From the NCBI GenBank assembly GCA_028718125.1, contig JAQUMN010000002.1, positions 72,463-136,462 of the forward strand: a stretch of DNA of 64,000 nucleotides, read 5' to 3'. Made by a program: the position numbers and the translations under genes. Positions 25,330 through 35,461 of this stretch are shown here, piece by piece. Position 1 is the stretch's first letter. Every line of letters starts with the position of its first letter. This stretch comes from Kiritimatiellia bacterium. GTDB lineage: Bacteria; Verrucomicrobiota; Kiritimatiellia; JAAZAB01. The notes beneath the pieces were generated by a model, which saw nothing but the letters and a program-made list of their open reading frames with translations, did not search any database and was not told the DNA's origin.

Positions 25330-27876
25330 TTATGCATCGCATGGCTTGACCACGCCAATCACCCGCTGCGCAGCCAACAGGCAAAGCAGGCTCGCCACCT
25401 TGAGGACCGCCAGCAGATAACAAGCCGCGGTAATCCCGAACAGGGGCAGGAGTAATACGCCGACGACCAAAGCACCCAGCGCGGCCCCCGCAAGGTCTGC
25501 CGCATTGGTAATCGCCGCGGCAATGCCTTGACCCGAAGCGAGGGTGTCGCGGCCAGGCGTCGCCGGAGCGGCATTTTTCAGCAACTCATTGACCAAAGCG
25601 AACTGGACGCCGACCAGGGCGCCGCTCCCGGCGATCAATCCATATATAGATGCTTCCACCCAGCCCCAGGGGATCCAGGGCATAAGGCCGGAGGATAATC
25701 CGGTCATCAGCCACGGTATGCAGGCCGCCTCGGCGATCAACATGATTTCAATCCCCATCATGGCGCACCACCGCAAACACGTGCCTCGCCGGATAAAGCA
25801 CGGCGCTCCAAACGCGCCTAACGTCAGCCCCAGCATGAACATGGCCACGATCAAACCGACTTTGGAATACACATAACCCAGCAGGGACTGAAATATGAAG
25901 ATCAAAATCAGTTCCAACGCCATGCCGCATAACCCGGTGGCGGCCATCACCAGCACCAGCATACTCCGGTAAAAAACTGACGCCGACCCGCCTGCGCCAA
26001 GGCTCCGGCGGGCAGGCACCGATATCACTTCATGCCGCCTGCGTCCGAGCACCGCTCCCATGCCAAGACATACAACGCCAAAACCCAGCAACGCCCCCGC
26101 CATCCACCCCGGGCGCAGACGCGCAAACCGCGTCAGCAGAGATTCCAAGCCCGATCCGCTGAACCGGCTCCACAACGCAATCTGATAGAACGTGGAAACG
26201 GGCTTCAAGACGCTGTTGGCCGGCGCCGGGATGGCCGCCAGCCGCCGCTCGACAAAATCGAGTTTATCCGGGCTGATTTCATCGGTGCTGAGGAAATATT
26301 CGGGCCGGAAATAACGGGTCTTGAGATCCGCTCCCGAGCTTCGCCGAAACAGTGTTGCGCGCACCAATATAATGGGGCTATTGGTTGCGCCGGCGAAAAA
26401 CTTGTTTTGCGTGCCGAAGGTCACAAGCACGCGATCGAACACAGCATGGAGAGTTTTTGCTATGGAAGCGCTCAGAAACGCGGTCTCGCCCTGCAGGTCA
26501 TCGGAGGCCCCGACCGCCGTGTAAAGGAATCCATTGGAGGAGAGGATGGAACAAATGTCCCGGAAAAATTCCTGCGTGTAAAACCGGTTAAGCGCAATCG
26601 TAGCCGGCTCGGAGGCATCCACCAGGACAGCATCAAACGGGAACCTGCCCTCACCGCGCGAATATTGTTTGACGTAACGGGGAGCATCCACGTGGACCTG
26701 TACCAGGCGCGGATCGCGCAAGGCTTGGGCATAGGCGCTGGTCGCCACCGGCGCGAGCAGACGGCCGATTTTTTCATCCAACTCCACGTGAACGAGCTGT
26801 TCCAAAGGGTATTTCAACAGTTCCGGAATATCGTTGCCCGGATTGCCGCCAATCAGCAGGACCCGCCGGGCATCCGGTTTCTGGGCCATAATGAAATGGA
26901 TCTTGTGCTCGCCGGTAACGGCGTCGGGAAAAACGGCCATCACCTGGCCGCCGGCATAAAGGGTCATCTGACCTTCCGTCGCGATTAAGGCCAGATTCTG
27001 GTAGCGCGAATCACAGGCAGCCAGCAGACGAGAAGCAGACGGGGACGAGGAGGATGACGGCAACGCACCAAAGGAACGCCAGCGCTGTTCGACGCTCGCG
27101 CGCTCCAGCGGCGCCAGGCAAACAGGGCAACAGGCAAGAATCATAAAAACTAACGCCGCCAGACCCAACATCCAGCGAAATGTTCGCACAACCGTCAACC
27201 CGGCTGCGCCCGATAAAACAAAAGCGCCGGCCAGCGCCGCCACGGCCAGGGGGTTCATGACCCATACCAGCCAGAACGAAAAAGCCGCGCCCGCCGCCAT
27301 ACTACCCAGCGATTCCAACGCATAGACACGGCTGACCGCGAAGGACAAATTCCGCGCGGCCAGCCGGCAGGCACAGGGAAACACAATCCCGATGATCAGG
27401 CAGCCGGGTGCAAGGATGGCCGCAAGGCTGGCGAGCATGGAAAGAAACGGAACGTATTCCCCGTAAGCCACGTGGAGCGCGGTCCGCACGACGCGGATCG
27501 CCCAGACCTGGAGCGGCAAGAAAAAGGCCGCCAGCACAAGCAAGGCCACCAATAAGGCCCGCAACTGCTCCTCCGACCAACGCGCGACTAAAAATGCTGC
27601 CAGGAGCGAACCCGCGCCGATCAGCACCAACCAGGCGCTGAACACGGCGCCGATGGTGAGCTCGTTGCCGAAAAATACGACCAGGAATTCGCGCAGAAGT
27701 AAAATCTGCGCCAGGAGCGCAAAGACGCCCATGCAAACCATGAGCATCAATAGCCTGTTGCCGCCAATAGCGACCACCGCATTGTTGTCGCGTCGCCAGC
27801 TCATGTTTGTATGCATATCAAACAAAGCTTTGAAAAACAAATTAAAACCCTTATATTTATGCTGTGTTTTCGCCAT
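25330..27876 (-). CDS. Membrane-fused spermidine synthase homologue
   Basis: 848 residues from the ATG at 27876; no clear ribosome-binding site fixes the start, and an ATG at 27816 is possible. The N-terminal 270 residues form about seven membrane helices (LLMLMVCMGVFALLAQILLL and onward). A soluble region then matches the spermidine synthase Rossmann domain, with VLLIGGNPGNDIPELLKY, HVELDEKIGRLL and FDAVLVDASEP. The C-terminal third returns to membrane helices. Such fusions are widespread and mostly uncharacterised, and true aminopropyl transfer is not assured. The 3' end is next to a mobile element. Confidence 0.82.
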   Translation of the reverse strand: MAKTQHKYKGFNLFFKALFDMHTNMSWRRDNNAVVAIGGNRLLMLMVCMGVFALLAQILLLREFLVVFFGNELTIGAVFSAWLVLIGAGSLLAAFLVARWSEEQLRALLVALLVLAAFFLPLQVWAIRVVRTALHVAYGEYVPFLSMLASLAAILAPGCLIIGIVFPCACRLAARNLSFAVSRVYALESLGSMAAGAAFSFWLVWVMNPLAVAALAGAFVLSGAAGLTVVRTFRWMLGLAALVFMILACCPVCLAPLERASVEQRWRSFGALPSSSSSPSASRLLAACDSRYQNLALIATEGQMTLYAGGQVMAVFPDAVTGEHKIHFIMAQKPDARRVLLIGGNPGNDIPELLKYPLEQLVHVELDEKIGRLLAPVATSAYAQALRDPRLVQVHVDAPRYVKQYSRGEGRFPFDAVLVDASEPATIALNRFYTQEFFRDICSILSSNGFLYTAVGASDDLQGETAFLSASIAKTLHAVFDRVLVTFGTQNKFFAGATNSPIILVRATLFRRSSGADLKTRYFRPEYFLSTDEISPDKLDFVERRLAAIPAPANSVLKPVSTFYQIALWSRFSGSGLESLLTRFARLRPGWMAGALLGFGVVCLGMGAVLGRRRHEVISVPARRSLGAGGSASVFYRSMLVLVMAATGLCGMALELILIFIFQSLLGYVYSKVGLIVAMFMLGLTLGAFGAPCFIRRGTCLRWCAMMGIEIMLIAEAACIPWLMTGLSSGLMPWIPWGWVEASIYGLIAGSGALVGVQFALVNELLKNAAPATPGRDTLASGQGIAAAITNAADLAGAALGALVVGVLLLPLFGITAACYLLAVLKVASLLCLLAAQRVIGVVKPCDA

Positions 27877-27979
27877 CTTATTGAACTGCGGAAAATTTAT
27901 GGCCAAGAGCGCAACAGGAAAGCCCCGGGTCGCACTCAGAAAATTAGACGCATAAAATCAGAGATTCCCTGATGGCGCC

Positions 27980-28009
27980 TTGACTGCGGATAAAATAGAT
28001 TGAAATTAT
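27980..28009 (+). promoter_or_regulatory. Candidate promoter for lon
   Basis: TTGACT (27980-27985) is followed after 18 bp by AATTAT (28004-28009), 83 bp before the lon start. Spacing and boxes are acceptable but the -10 box is not strong. Confidence 0.3.
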
Positions 28010-28091
28010 AAAACATGTGGAAGCAACAACCTCGGGTAATCGGGTGGATTAAGTCGGTTTACCATATCCACGATGATAGAAAGGCGTTGTC

Positions 28092-30521
28092 ATGGCTCCT
28101 GATTCAAAAGACAAACCACCCAAGGATACTGTACCATTGAACGACATTCCCGTGCTCGATGAAAAACGGGTGGTGCTTGCGCGCGACATGCTGCCGGAAA
28201 AGCTGCCGATCATCATCATCGAAAACCGGCCGGTATTTCCCAGAATGATAGTTCCCATAATCCTGGATGATGACCGGGGCAAACACACTATCGCAGACCT
28301 CGTCAAATCTTCTGCCAAGCACATCGGCGTTATCCTGGCCCGGGCGCGGAATGACCGACGGGAAAACGAACCGATAAAGGTTGAGGATCTTTATTCCGTG
28401 GGAGTCGTGGCGGAGATAATCCGCGCTAATCAGACGGGCCCGGACGCGCCCATACAGGTCATGCTGCGTGTATTGGAACGTTTCCGCGTCGAGGCGATTT
28501 TGGCCCGGGAGCCGGTCATCGTGGCGCAGGTCCGTTACCTGTTCGAGTCGGAAATGACCGGCAACGAGGAATTGAAGGCCTACGCGGTGGCCATCATCTC
28601 GGCCATCAGGGACTTGACCAAGCTTAACCCCCTGTTCAAGGATGAACTCAACCTGTTTTTGGGCCACGCCAACCTGAACGATCCGGGTCGGCTGGCCGAT
28701 TTTGCATCCGCCATGACCATGGCCAGTCCGGCCGAACTACAGGATATCCTGGAGACGACCAGCATTCGCCAGCGGATCGAAAAAGCGCTGCTGCTCCTGA
28801 AGAAGGAATTGGATGTTTCCAAGATCCAGGCCAAGATCAATCAGCAGATCGAAGAAAAGGTCACCAAGCAGCAGCGCGATTTCTTCCTGCGCGAGCAGCT
28901 GAAAGCGATCAAGAAGGAACTGGGTCTGGTCAAGGAGGGCAAGGAAGCGGAGCTGGAACAGTTCCGCGAACGTCTGAAGGGCCTGAAGCTTACCCCCGAG
29001 GCATCCGAACGGATCGAGGAGGAAATGTCCAAGCTGAGCCTGCTGGATCCCTCGTCGCCGGAGTTCAACGTGTCGCGTAACTACCTGGACTGGTTGACGA
29101 TCCTGCCCTGGGGGGTTTTTACGCCGGATAATTACAACCTGAAGCAGGCAGAAGCCATATTGAACCGCGACCATTACGGACTGGATGATATAAAGGAGCA
29201 CATTCTGGAGTTTCTATCCGTAGGCGTCCTCAAGGGGAGCGTGTCGGGCTCGATCCTTTGTTTCGTCGGCCCACCCGGAGTGGGCAAGACGTCGTTGGGT
29301 CGGTCCATTGCAACCAGTATGGGCCGCCAATTCTATCGATTTTCGCTGGGCGGGATGCGGGATGAAGCCGAGATCAAGGGGCACCGGCGAACTTACATCG
29401 GGGCCATGCCTGGCAAATTTATCCAAGCCATGAAAATCTGCAAGAGCCTGAACCCGCTCATCATGCTGGACGAGGTGGATAAAATCGGCGCCAGCTTCCA
29501 GGGCGACCCCGCGTCCGCCTTGCTGGAAACGCTGGATCCCGAGCAAAACCGCGAATTTCTGGACCATTACCTGGACGTGCGCTTCGATCTATCCAACGTT
29601 TTGTTTGTTTGTACGGCCAACGTTCTGGATACGATCCCTCGCCCGCTACTCGATCGCATGGAAATCATCAAGCTCTCCGGCTATATTCTGGAGGAAAAGC
29701 TGCAGATCGCCCGAAAGTTTATCCTGCCTAAACAGATCAAGGCCGGGGGCCTGAAAAACGATCAGGTTCAGTTAACCACCCCGGCCCTGCGCGAAATCGT
29801 GGATGGGTATGCACGCGAGCCCGGCGTACGGAGCATGGAAAATGCCATCAAGAAAATATGCCGGAAAGCAGCCCGCAAAATCGTTATCCGCAAAGGCCTG
29901 CGCATCAAACTGGACGCGAAAAATCTGAAGGAATGGCTGGGCAAACGGTTGTTCTCCAATGAGGACCCGTTTCGGAAGCCGCGGACGGGCGTCGTCATGG
30001 GCCTGGCCTGGACCAGTCTGGGGGGCGAAACTTTATATGTGGAGGCCAGCCGCGTGGAAGCCGACAAGCCCGGATTCAAACAGACGGGCCAACTCGGGAA
30101 TGTCATGGTGGAATCCTCGGAAATTGCCTATACCTTTGTGCGTTCGTTCCTGAACGATCGGCCAGAGGCCAAACGGTTGTTTAACAAAAATTTTATTCAT
30201 TTGCACGTGCCCTCCGGCGCCACTCCAAAGGACGGCCCATCAGCCGGTATTACCATGGCCTGCGCCTTATACTCCCTGGCGATCAATAAACCAATCCGGC
30301 CTCATTGGGCTATGACGGGCGAGTTGTCACTGACCGGCTTGGTCATGGCGATTGGCGGCGTGAAGGAAAAAACGATTGCCGCCAAGCGCGCCAATGTGCG
30401 CAACCTGATTTTTCCCAAGGAAAACCAACGCGATTTCAATGAGCTGCCGGCGTATATCCGGCGCGGCCTGCGCCCGCATTTCGTAACTACGTTTGCTGAC
30501 GTAGCGAGATTGTGTTTTTGA
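28092..30521 (+). CDS. lon: ATP-dependent protease Lon
   Basis: 809 residues, within the bacterial LonA range. The N-terminal substrate-binding domain starts LPIIIIENRPVFPRMIVPI and runs to a coiled coil near 230-290 (KQQRDFFLREQLKAIKKELG). The AAA+ module has Walker A GPPGVGKTS near 394 and Walker B in LIMLDEVDKIG. The protease domain has the catalytic serine in KDGPSAGITMA near 717 and the lysine in GVKEKTIAA near 759. It degrades damaged and regulatory proteins in the cytoplasm. It is transcribed alone, convergent with leuS and the small gene before it. Confidence 0.97.
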   Translation: MAPDSKDKPPKDTVPLNDIPVLDEKRVVLARDMLPEKLPIIIIENRPVFPRMIVPIILDDDRGKHTIADLVKSSAKHIGVILARARNDRRENEPIKVEDLYSVGVVAEIIRANQTGPDAPIQVMLRVLERFRVEAILAREPVIVAQVRYLFESEMTGNEELKAYAVAIISAIRDLTKLNPLFKDELNLFLGHANLNDPGRLADFASAMTMASPAELQDILETTSIRQRIEKALLLLKKELDVSKIQAKINQQIEEKVTKQQRDFFLREQLKAIKKELGLVKEGKEAELEQFRERLKGLKLTPEASERIEEEMSKLSLLDPSSPEFNVSRNYLDWLTILPWGVFTPDNYNLKQAEAILNRDHYGLDDIKEHILEFLSVGVLKGSVSGSILCFVGPPGVGKTSLGRSIATSMGRQFYRFSLGGMRDEAEIKGHRRTYIGAMPGKFIQAMKICKSLNPLIMLDEVDKIGASFQGDPASALLETLDPEQNREFLDHYLDVRFDLSNVLFVCTANVLDTIPRPLLDRMEIIKLSGYILEEKLQIARKFILPKQIKAGGLKNDQVQLTTPALREIVDGYAREPGVRSMENAIKKICRKAARKIVIRKGLRIKLDAKNLKEWLGKRLFSNEDPFRKPRTGVVMGLAWTSLGGETLYVEASRVEADKPGFKQTGQLGNVMVESSEIAYTFVRSFLNDRPEAKRLFNKNFIHLHVPSGATPKDGPSAGITMACALYSLAINKPIRPHWAMTGELSLTGLVMAIGGVKEKTIAAKRANVRNLIFPKENQRDFNELPAYIRRGLRPHFVTTFADVARLCF

Positions 30522-30582
30522 CGGACGGCCTTCGCGACGCTATTCGCGCAACACCACGCCGGCTTGGATGATGCGCCGGCCA

Positions 30583-30786
30583 TCAATGACTTTTCGAGAC
30601 CGCCGGTGGAGGGACAGGTTCCGAACGCTCATGACTCAGATGCCACCAGCGCGCGCCCAAGCCTAATAACAGCAGGCCAAGGATCACGGCGATGGAAAGC
30701 CGTTCGTTGGCCGTCAGGTAAAACCAGGCCCGCGGCAGATGTCGCCAGCCGTTATTCCCTTTTCCGGATGATTCAGGAATAGTCAT
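30583..30786 (-). CDS. Small single-pass membrane protein, unknown
   Basis: 67 residues from an ATG at 30786. One clear helix, ERLSIAVILGLLLLGLGARWW, is preceded by a positively charged and aromatic segment, and the C-terminus ends in a proline run. The pattern of a helix followed by RWWHL resembles the start of some small ComEA/helix-hairpin-helix proteins, but the rest of such a domain is missing, so it may be a remnant. It lies on the leuS strand, 282 bp after leuS. No ribosome-binding site is strong. Confidence 0.4.
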   Translation of the reverse strand: MTIPESSGKGNNGWRHLPRAWFYLTANERLSIAVILGLLLLGLGARWWHLSHERSEPVPPPAVSKSH

Positions 30787-31068
30787 ATATAGGAATGCCA
30801 ATACAGCTTGCCTCCCGGGGAAATATCGCGCCAGGCCTACGGGCGCGATGGCGTCCGCACCGCGCATTTCGGTTCCCGCCACGGGATTCGAAAAGAGCTG
30901 GCAAGTTTGCCGCAAATGTTGGCGCGCGGCGCAAAGCGCTGGATAAGTATCCGCGCGAACGCCGGAAGCCGACAGGTGCGGCAAAATCGCCGGCCCGTTT
31001 CGAAAGAAATGCGCGACGCATCATGCCCCGCCAATCCAACCTTGCCCCGGTCATCACCTAAAAACACC

Positions 31069-33681
31069 TCACGGTTTAAACACGATATTGACCAGCTTGT
31101 CCGGGACGACCACCATCTTGACCACCTGCTCTCGCTTGACCGCCTTGGCAATCTGCGGCTGCTCCAGCGCCATGTCCTCAAGGTCTTTGCGATCGCAAGC
31201 GGCCGGAGCCATCATCGTGCCGCGGAACTTCCCATTGAGCTGAAGCGCAATTTCCACCCGGTCACGCGCCAGGGCGGCGGGGTCGGCCACGGGCCAGGCA
31301 GCCTGCAATACGCCGGGTGCGTGCCCAAGCTCCACCCACAACTCTTCGGCAATGTGCGGGGCCAGGGGCGCAAGCAGGAGGATGATCGTGTCAATCGCAT
31401 GACGGACGACAGCCTTTTCCTGGTCGCGCGCGGACTCATCAGGATGGAAGCGCTCAACCTCGTTCATCAGCTCCATGATCTGGGCAATGGCCGTATTGAA
31501 ATGGAAGGCGCCATCGAGCCCGCCGGTAACGACCCGGATGGTTTCATGGGCTTTGCGGAAAAGATCGCGCTCCCGGGTATTCATGGCCGCCAACTCCGGA
31601 CGCATTGCTTCAGCCGCCCGCAGAACATCGCGGCGCTCATACACATAGCGCCAGAGCCGCTTGAGGAAACGGAACGCACCCTCAATGCCCTGGTCGCTCC
31701 ACTCGGCATCCTTCTCCGGCGGCCCAATGAAGAGCGTATAGAGGCGCACCGTGTCGGCGCCGTAATCGCGGATCAACTCGTCCGGGCTCACCACGTTGCC
31801 CTTGGACTTGGACATCTTGTAAAGCTGGCCGTCCTTTTCACTGCGCTTGCAGATCATGCCCTGTGTGAACAGGTTGGCAAAGGGCTCGTCAAATCCCACC
31901 AGTCCCATGTCGAAAAGCGCCTTGGTGAAAAACCGCGCATACATAAGATGCAGAATGGCGTGCTCGATGCCGCCGATATACTGGTCAACCGGCAACCACC
32001 GGTTACAGACTTCAGTCTGGATGGCCTGCCGGTCGTCGCGTGCGGAAAGATAGCGCAGGAAATACCAGCTCGAATCCACGAACGTGTCCATTGTGTCGCT
32101 CTCGCGCTGGGCGGGTTCCCCGCACTTCGGGCAGGTCGTGTTCATGAAGTCCGGATTACGCTTCAGAGGCGATTCGCCTGTCGGCTTGAACTCCACGGCA
32201 TCCGGCAGGAGCACCGGCAGATCCTTTTCCGGCACAGCCACGATGCCGCAGGTCATACAATAAACGACCGGGATCGGCGCGCCCCAATAACGCTGGCGGC
32301 TGATCAGCCAGTCGCGCAGGCGATAGGTAACACAAGCGCGCCCGAACTTTTTCTCCTCGGCATACGCCGTCATCCGCGCCCTTGCCTGATCGCTGGGCAG
32401 GCCGGTAAACGGACCCGAATTCACGACGATACCGTCTTCGCAATAAGCTTCTTGCATGAATTTTTGTTTATCCGTAATGTCATTCCCACGAAAGTGGGAA
32501 TCCGGATCTGATCTGTCTGAAACCGGATTCCCGATTAGATCGGGAATGACAAGTGTCTGTTCCGCATTTTGGATGGAAAGTTTTATGGGCAGAGCGTATT
32601 TTTTGGCAAATGCCCAATCACGCGTGTCATGCGCCGGCACGGCCATGACCGCACCCGCACCATAACTCATGATGACATAATCGCCGACCCACAGCGGAAT
32701 TTTTTCGCCGGTATAGGGATTGATCACGAACCGTCCCGTAAACACGCCGTTCTTATCCAAGGCGTTGCCCGCGCGATCAACGGCGGCAACCTTGACGGCC
32801 TGGGCCGCAAACTGCGTAACTGCGGCTTCTTGCGAAAGTCCCTTCATCAGTTCCGGCAACTCCGGATATTCCGGGGCCAGGACCATGTAGGTGCATCCGA
32901 AGATCGTGTCTACCCGCGTCGTAAAACAGGCCACACCGGCAACAGGGTCAGCGCGTCCGTCACTACGCGGCACGATCGGGAACTCGATCCGTGTGCCTTC
33001 ACTGCGCCCGATCCAGTTCTGTTGCATCAACTTGACCCGTTCCGGCCAGCCGGTGAGCTTGGCCAAGTCGTCCAGTAGGCGCTGGGCATAGTCGGTAATC
33101 TTGAAAAACCACTGCTCGAGGCGTTTCTCCTGCACCGCCGAATCGCATCGCCAGCATTTGCCGTCAATCACCTGTTCGTTGGCCAGCACGGCCACGCAGG
33201 ATGGGCACCAGTTAACCGGCGCAAACGCCTTGTAGGCCAGACCACGCTTGAAAAACTGCAGAAACAACCACTGCGTCCAGCGGTAATAGTCCGGCAGGCA
33301 GGCGGTCACCTCACGATCCCAGTCATAACAACAGCCCCAGGCGTTCAACTGTCGCTTCATGGTGGCAATATTGGCAAGCGTCGTAATCCGGGGATGGGTT
33401 CCGGTTTTAATGGCCGCGTTTTCAGCCGGCAGGCCGAAGGCATCCCAGCCCATAGGGGTCAACACGTTGAACCCGCGCATTTTCTTGTAACGGGCCACGG
33501 CATCGCCAATGATGTAATTGCGGCCATGCCCCACGTGCAGGGCCGCTGACGGATACGGAAACATCATCAGGCAATAATATTTCTTTTCGGTCTTGCTCAA
33601 GTCGGCCTTAAACAAGCCTCGGTCGCGCCAGTAGGCCTGCCACTTTGGCTCGATTTCATCGAACGGATATTTTTCTTTCAT
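31069..33681 (-). CDS. leuS: Leucyl-tRNA synthetase with an in-frame palindromic insert
   Basis: 870 residues. HVGHGRNY (49-56) is the class I HIGH motif, and YKMSKSKGN near 622 is KMSKS. The zinc-like pairs CPSC and CRRCD-type segment ([14 protein letters not shown]...CWRCD) and the editing domain with TTRVDTIFG are present. It charges tRNA-Leu. At residues of about 377-400, in the variable loop after the editing domain, a 24-codon stretch is a copy of a palindromic DNA repeat (32479-32550) read in frame. Otherwise the frame is intact, so the insert is evidently tolerated. The start is supported by GGAGTCC upstream. Confidence 0.96.
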   Translation of the reverse strand: MKEKYPFDEIEPKWQAYWRDRGLFKADLSKTEKKYYCLMMFPYPSAALHVGHGRNYIIGDAVARYKKMRGFNVLTPMGWDAFGLPAENAAIKTGTHPRITTLANIATMKRQLNAWGCCYDWDREVTACLPDYYRWTQWLFLQFFKRGLAYKAFAPVNWCPSCVAVLANEQVIDGKCWRCDSAVQEKRLEQWFFKITDYAQRLLDDLAKLTGWPERVKLMQQNWIGRSEGTRIEFPIVPRSDGRADPVAGVACFTTRVDTIFGCTYMVLAPEYPELPELMKGLSQEAAVTQFAAQAVKVAAVDRAGNALDKNGVFTGRFVINPYTGEKIPLWVGDYVIMSYGAGAVMAVPAHDTRDWAFAKKYALPIKLSIQNAEQTLVIPDLIGNPVSDRSDPDSHFRGNDITDKQKFMQEAYCEDGIVVNSGPFTGLPSDQARARMTAYAEEKKFGRACVTYRLRDWLISRQRYWGAPIPVVYCMTCGIVAVPEKDLPVLLPDAVEFKPTGESPLKRNPDFMNTTCPKCGEPAQRESDTMDTFVDSSWYFLRYLSARDDRQAIQTEVCNRWLPVDQYIGGIEHAILHLMYARFFTKALFDMGLVGFDEPFANLFTQGMICKRSEKDGQLYKMSKSKGNVVSPDELIRDYGADTVRLYTLFIGPPEKDAEWSDQGIEGAFRFLKRLWRYVYERRDVLRAAEAMRPELAAMNTRERDLFRKAHETIRVVTGGLDGAFHFNTAIAQIMELMNEVERFHPDESARDQEKAVVRHAIDTIILLLAPLAPHIAEELWVELGHAPGVLQAAWPVADPAALARDRVEIALQLNGKFRGTMMAPAACDRKDLEDMALEQPQIAKAVKREQVVKMVVVPDKLVNIVFKP
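32479..32550 (-). repeat. Paired-hairpin repeat inserted in frame in leuS, copy 3
   Basis: GTCATTCCCAC with GTGGGAATCCGG, and CCGGATTCCCG with CGGGAATGAC, form two hairpins and one overall inverted repeat of exactly 72 bp. As codons it reads VIPDLIGNP, a linker, then DSHFRGND. The same units occur between genes at 14642-14714 and 20055-20163. The length is a multiple of three, so the leuS frame is kept. Confidence 0.85.
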
Positions 33682-34072
33682 AGCCGGAGTCCTTGTCGCT
33701 TGCGTCGCTTTAATTCATTAGGAACGAGCAATACTATAATCAAACCCACTGCGATTGCATTAATAAAATGACAGACTCGTTCTGATTTGATAAAAACATA
33801 CGAACGAGTTATATCGTCAGACACGTGAATCAGGACAAAATCTATCAAATTAGGCCTCGCAAGGCGGGGCGACTTTTATTCTGTTCGGATTGTCATCCTG
33901 AACGCAGTGAAGAGCCTGCCCTGAGCGAAGTCGAAGGGATCTCTCGCGGCGAGATTCCTCTTCTACGCTCGGAATGACAACAAAGACGGATTTTCCGCCA
34001 TAGGCGGATCCGCCTCCGGCGGAAAATTCCTATGCAACAAACAGATCCGTAACCAAACCGACGAGGTCAATC
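33682..34072. other. 391-bp divergent region between leuS and the DUF1015 gene
   Basis: The leuS side holds an 8-bp inverted repeat (33775-33809) and AT-rich promoter-like sequence. The middle has an AGGCCTCGCAAGGCGGGGCGA hairpin near 33848 and a repeat that begins TTGTCATCCTGAACGCAG and ends GGAATGACAA (about 33889-33980). A 36-bp near-palindrome at 33991-34026 (TTTTCCGCC ... GGCGGAAAA) precedes the DUF1015 gene. The last two resemble repeats at 41487-41543. Confidence 0.6.
33775..33809 (-). promoter_or_regulatory. Inverted repeat upstream of leuS
   Basis: ACTCGTTC (33775-33782) and GAACGAGT (33802-33809) are perfect inverted 8-mers with 19 bp between. A third GAACGAG lies at 33722-33728, close to the leuS start. 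The element could be an operator or an RNA hairpin in the leuS leader. I do not see the conserved T-box sequence. Confidence 0.35.
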
Positions 34073-35287
34073 ATGCGCATCAATCCTTTTCCGGCCTGGC
34101 GGCCGGCCGCCTCGGCGGCGGCCAAAGTAGCCAGTGTGCCTTACGATGTCGTGGATCGCACGGAAGCCGCCGCCCTGGCGCGGAACAATCCGCTCAGTTT
34201 CCTGCGCGTGACCCGTTCCGAAATCGAACTGCCCGAATCCACGTCCCCATACGCTGACGAGGTCTATGCACAGGCGCGCGAACACTTCATGGCGTTGCAG
34301 CAACGCGGCACCCTGATGCGGGAACAGGGGTCGGCCCTGTATATCTACCGGCAAATACGGCAGGGCCATGCCCAGAGGGGCATTGTCGCCTGCTGTCACG
34401 CCGACGACTATGCGGCAAACCTGATCAAGAAACACGAGAAGACGCGCCCGGACAAGGAAGACGACCGTTGCCGGCATATCCTGGAACTGCGCGCTCACAC
34501 GGGGCTCGTGTTCCTGACCTACCGCGACGATCCTAACGTGGACAGTCTGGTGCAGGCCATTGAAGCCCAGTCGCCGCTATATGATTTCACGGCGGACGAC
34601 GGCGTGCAGCATACCGTCTGGCGCGCGGCCAACAGCCCGGCCCTCGTCAAGGCCTTCGAAGCCATCCCCTGCGTGTATATTGCCGACGGTCATCACCGCG
34701 CGGCAGCCGCAGCGCGGGTGGCGGCCAAGGAACGCGCCAATCCGGCGGCTACCGGCCATGAAGCTTACAACTGGTTTCCGGCCGTCCTGTTCCCGGCCAG
34801 CCAGTTGACGATTCTGCCGTATAACCGCTGTGTCCGGGACCTGAACGGGCGGACGGAGACCGGATTCCTCTCGGCGGTCCAGCAACGGTTTGAGCTGCTG
34901 GGCAATGCCTGCCCGACACCACCCGGGCCAGGGCACGTCGCTATGTACCTGGGCCAGCATTGGTATCAGCTAAGCTGGAAACAAGATGAGCGGCTCGACC
35001 CGGTCGCGGCGTTGGATGTCAGCATGCTGCAGAATTCCCTGCTGGCATCGCTCCTGGACATCACGGATCCGCGTACGGACAAGCGGATTGAATTTATCGG
35101 CGGCATTCGAGGCACCGCCGAACTGGAACAGCGGGTCAATACAGGCGCTGCCGCCGTGGCCTTTTCCATGGCCCCCACAACCATTGACCAATTGATGAAG
35201 ATTGCCGACGCGGGCCAATGCATGCCGCCCAAGAGCACCTGGTTCGAGCCCAAACTCCGGGACGGGCTATTGGTGCATACGTTTTGA
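34073..35287 (+). CDS. DUF1015-family protein
   Basis: 404 residues, close to the family's usual length. The ATG follows GAGG. Family marks are the opening NPFPAWRP with VASVPYDVVDRTEA, the segment SFLRVTRSEIELP, and IADGHHRAAAAARVA. C-terminal residues such as MPPKSTWFEPKLRDGLLVHTF close the protein as in relatives. The role is unknown; some members are near serine or phosphoserine metabolism genes. It is transcribed alone, convergent with amaP. Confidence 0.88.
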   Translation: MRINPFPAWRPAASAAAKVASVPYDVVDRTEAAALARNNPLSFLRVTRSEIELPESTSPYADEVYAQAREHFMALQQRGTLMREQGSALYIYRQIRQGHAQRGIVACCHADDYAANLIKKHEKTRPDKEDDRCRHILELRAHTGLVFLTYRDDPNVDSLVQAIEAQSPLYDFTADDGVQHTVWRAANSPALVKAFEAIPCVYIADGHHRAAAAARVAAKERANPAATGHEAYNWFPAVLFPASQLTILPYNRCVRDLNGRTETGFLSAVQQRFELLGNACPTPPGPGHVAMYLGQHWYQLSWKQDERLDPVAALDVSMLQNSLLASLLDITDPRTDKRIEFIGGIRGTAELEQRVNTGAAAVAFSMAPTTIDQLMKIADAGQCMPPKSTWFEPKLRDGLLVHTF

Positions 35288-35461
35288 AGGAATGCGAAAT
35301 GTCGAATTAAGAATGCAGAATGAAGAAAGAATATTGACAATTCATTAACCGGTTATTTGTTTCTGCTGTCGTCTGCCTTTCCCTGGCCGTCATCTGCCGT
35401 CCCGCCTTCCGGGCCGGCGTCTGGCATCTGGCGTCCGGTGTCCGTCGTTTCCAAGCCGTCG

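Noticed and set aside
30787-31068. Possible relic of a lipoprotein gene (LptE-like) downstream of leuS
   Set aside because: A short stretch reads IGIPIYDY near the expected place, but the frame is broken and there is no signal peptide, so the match may be chance.
30808-32511. Long open frame on the plus strand opposite leuS
   Set aside because: It is antisense to a clear leucyl-tRNA synthetase with all motifs and has no family character of its own.
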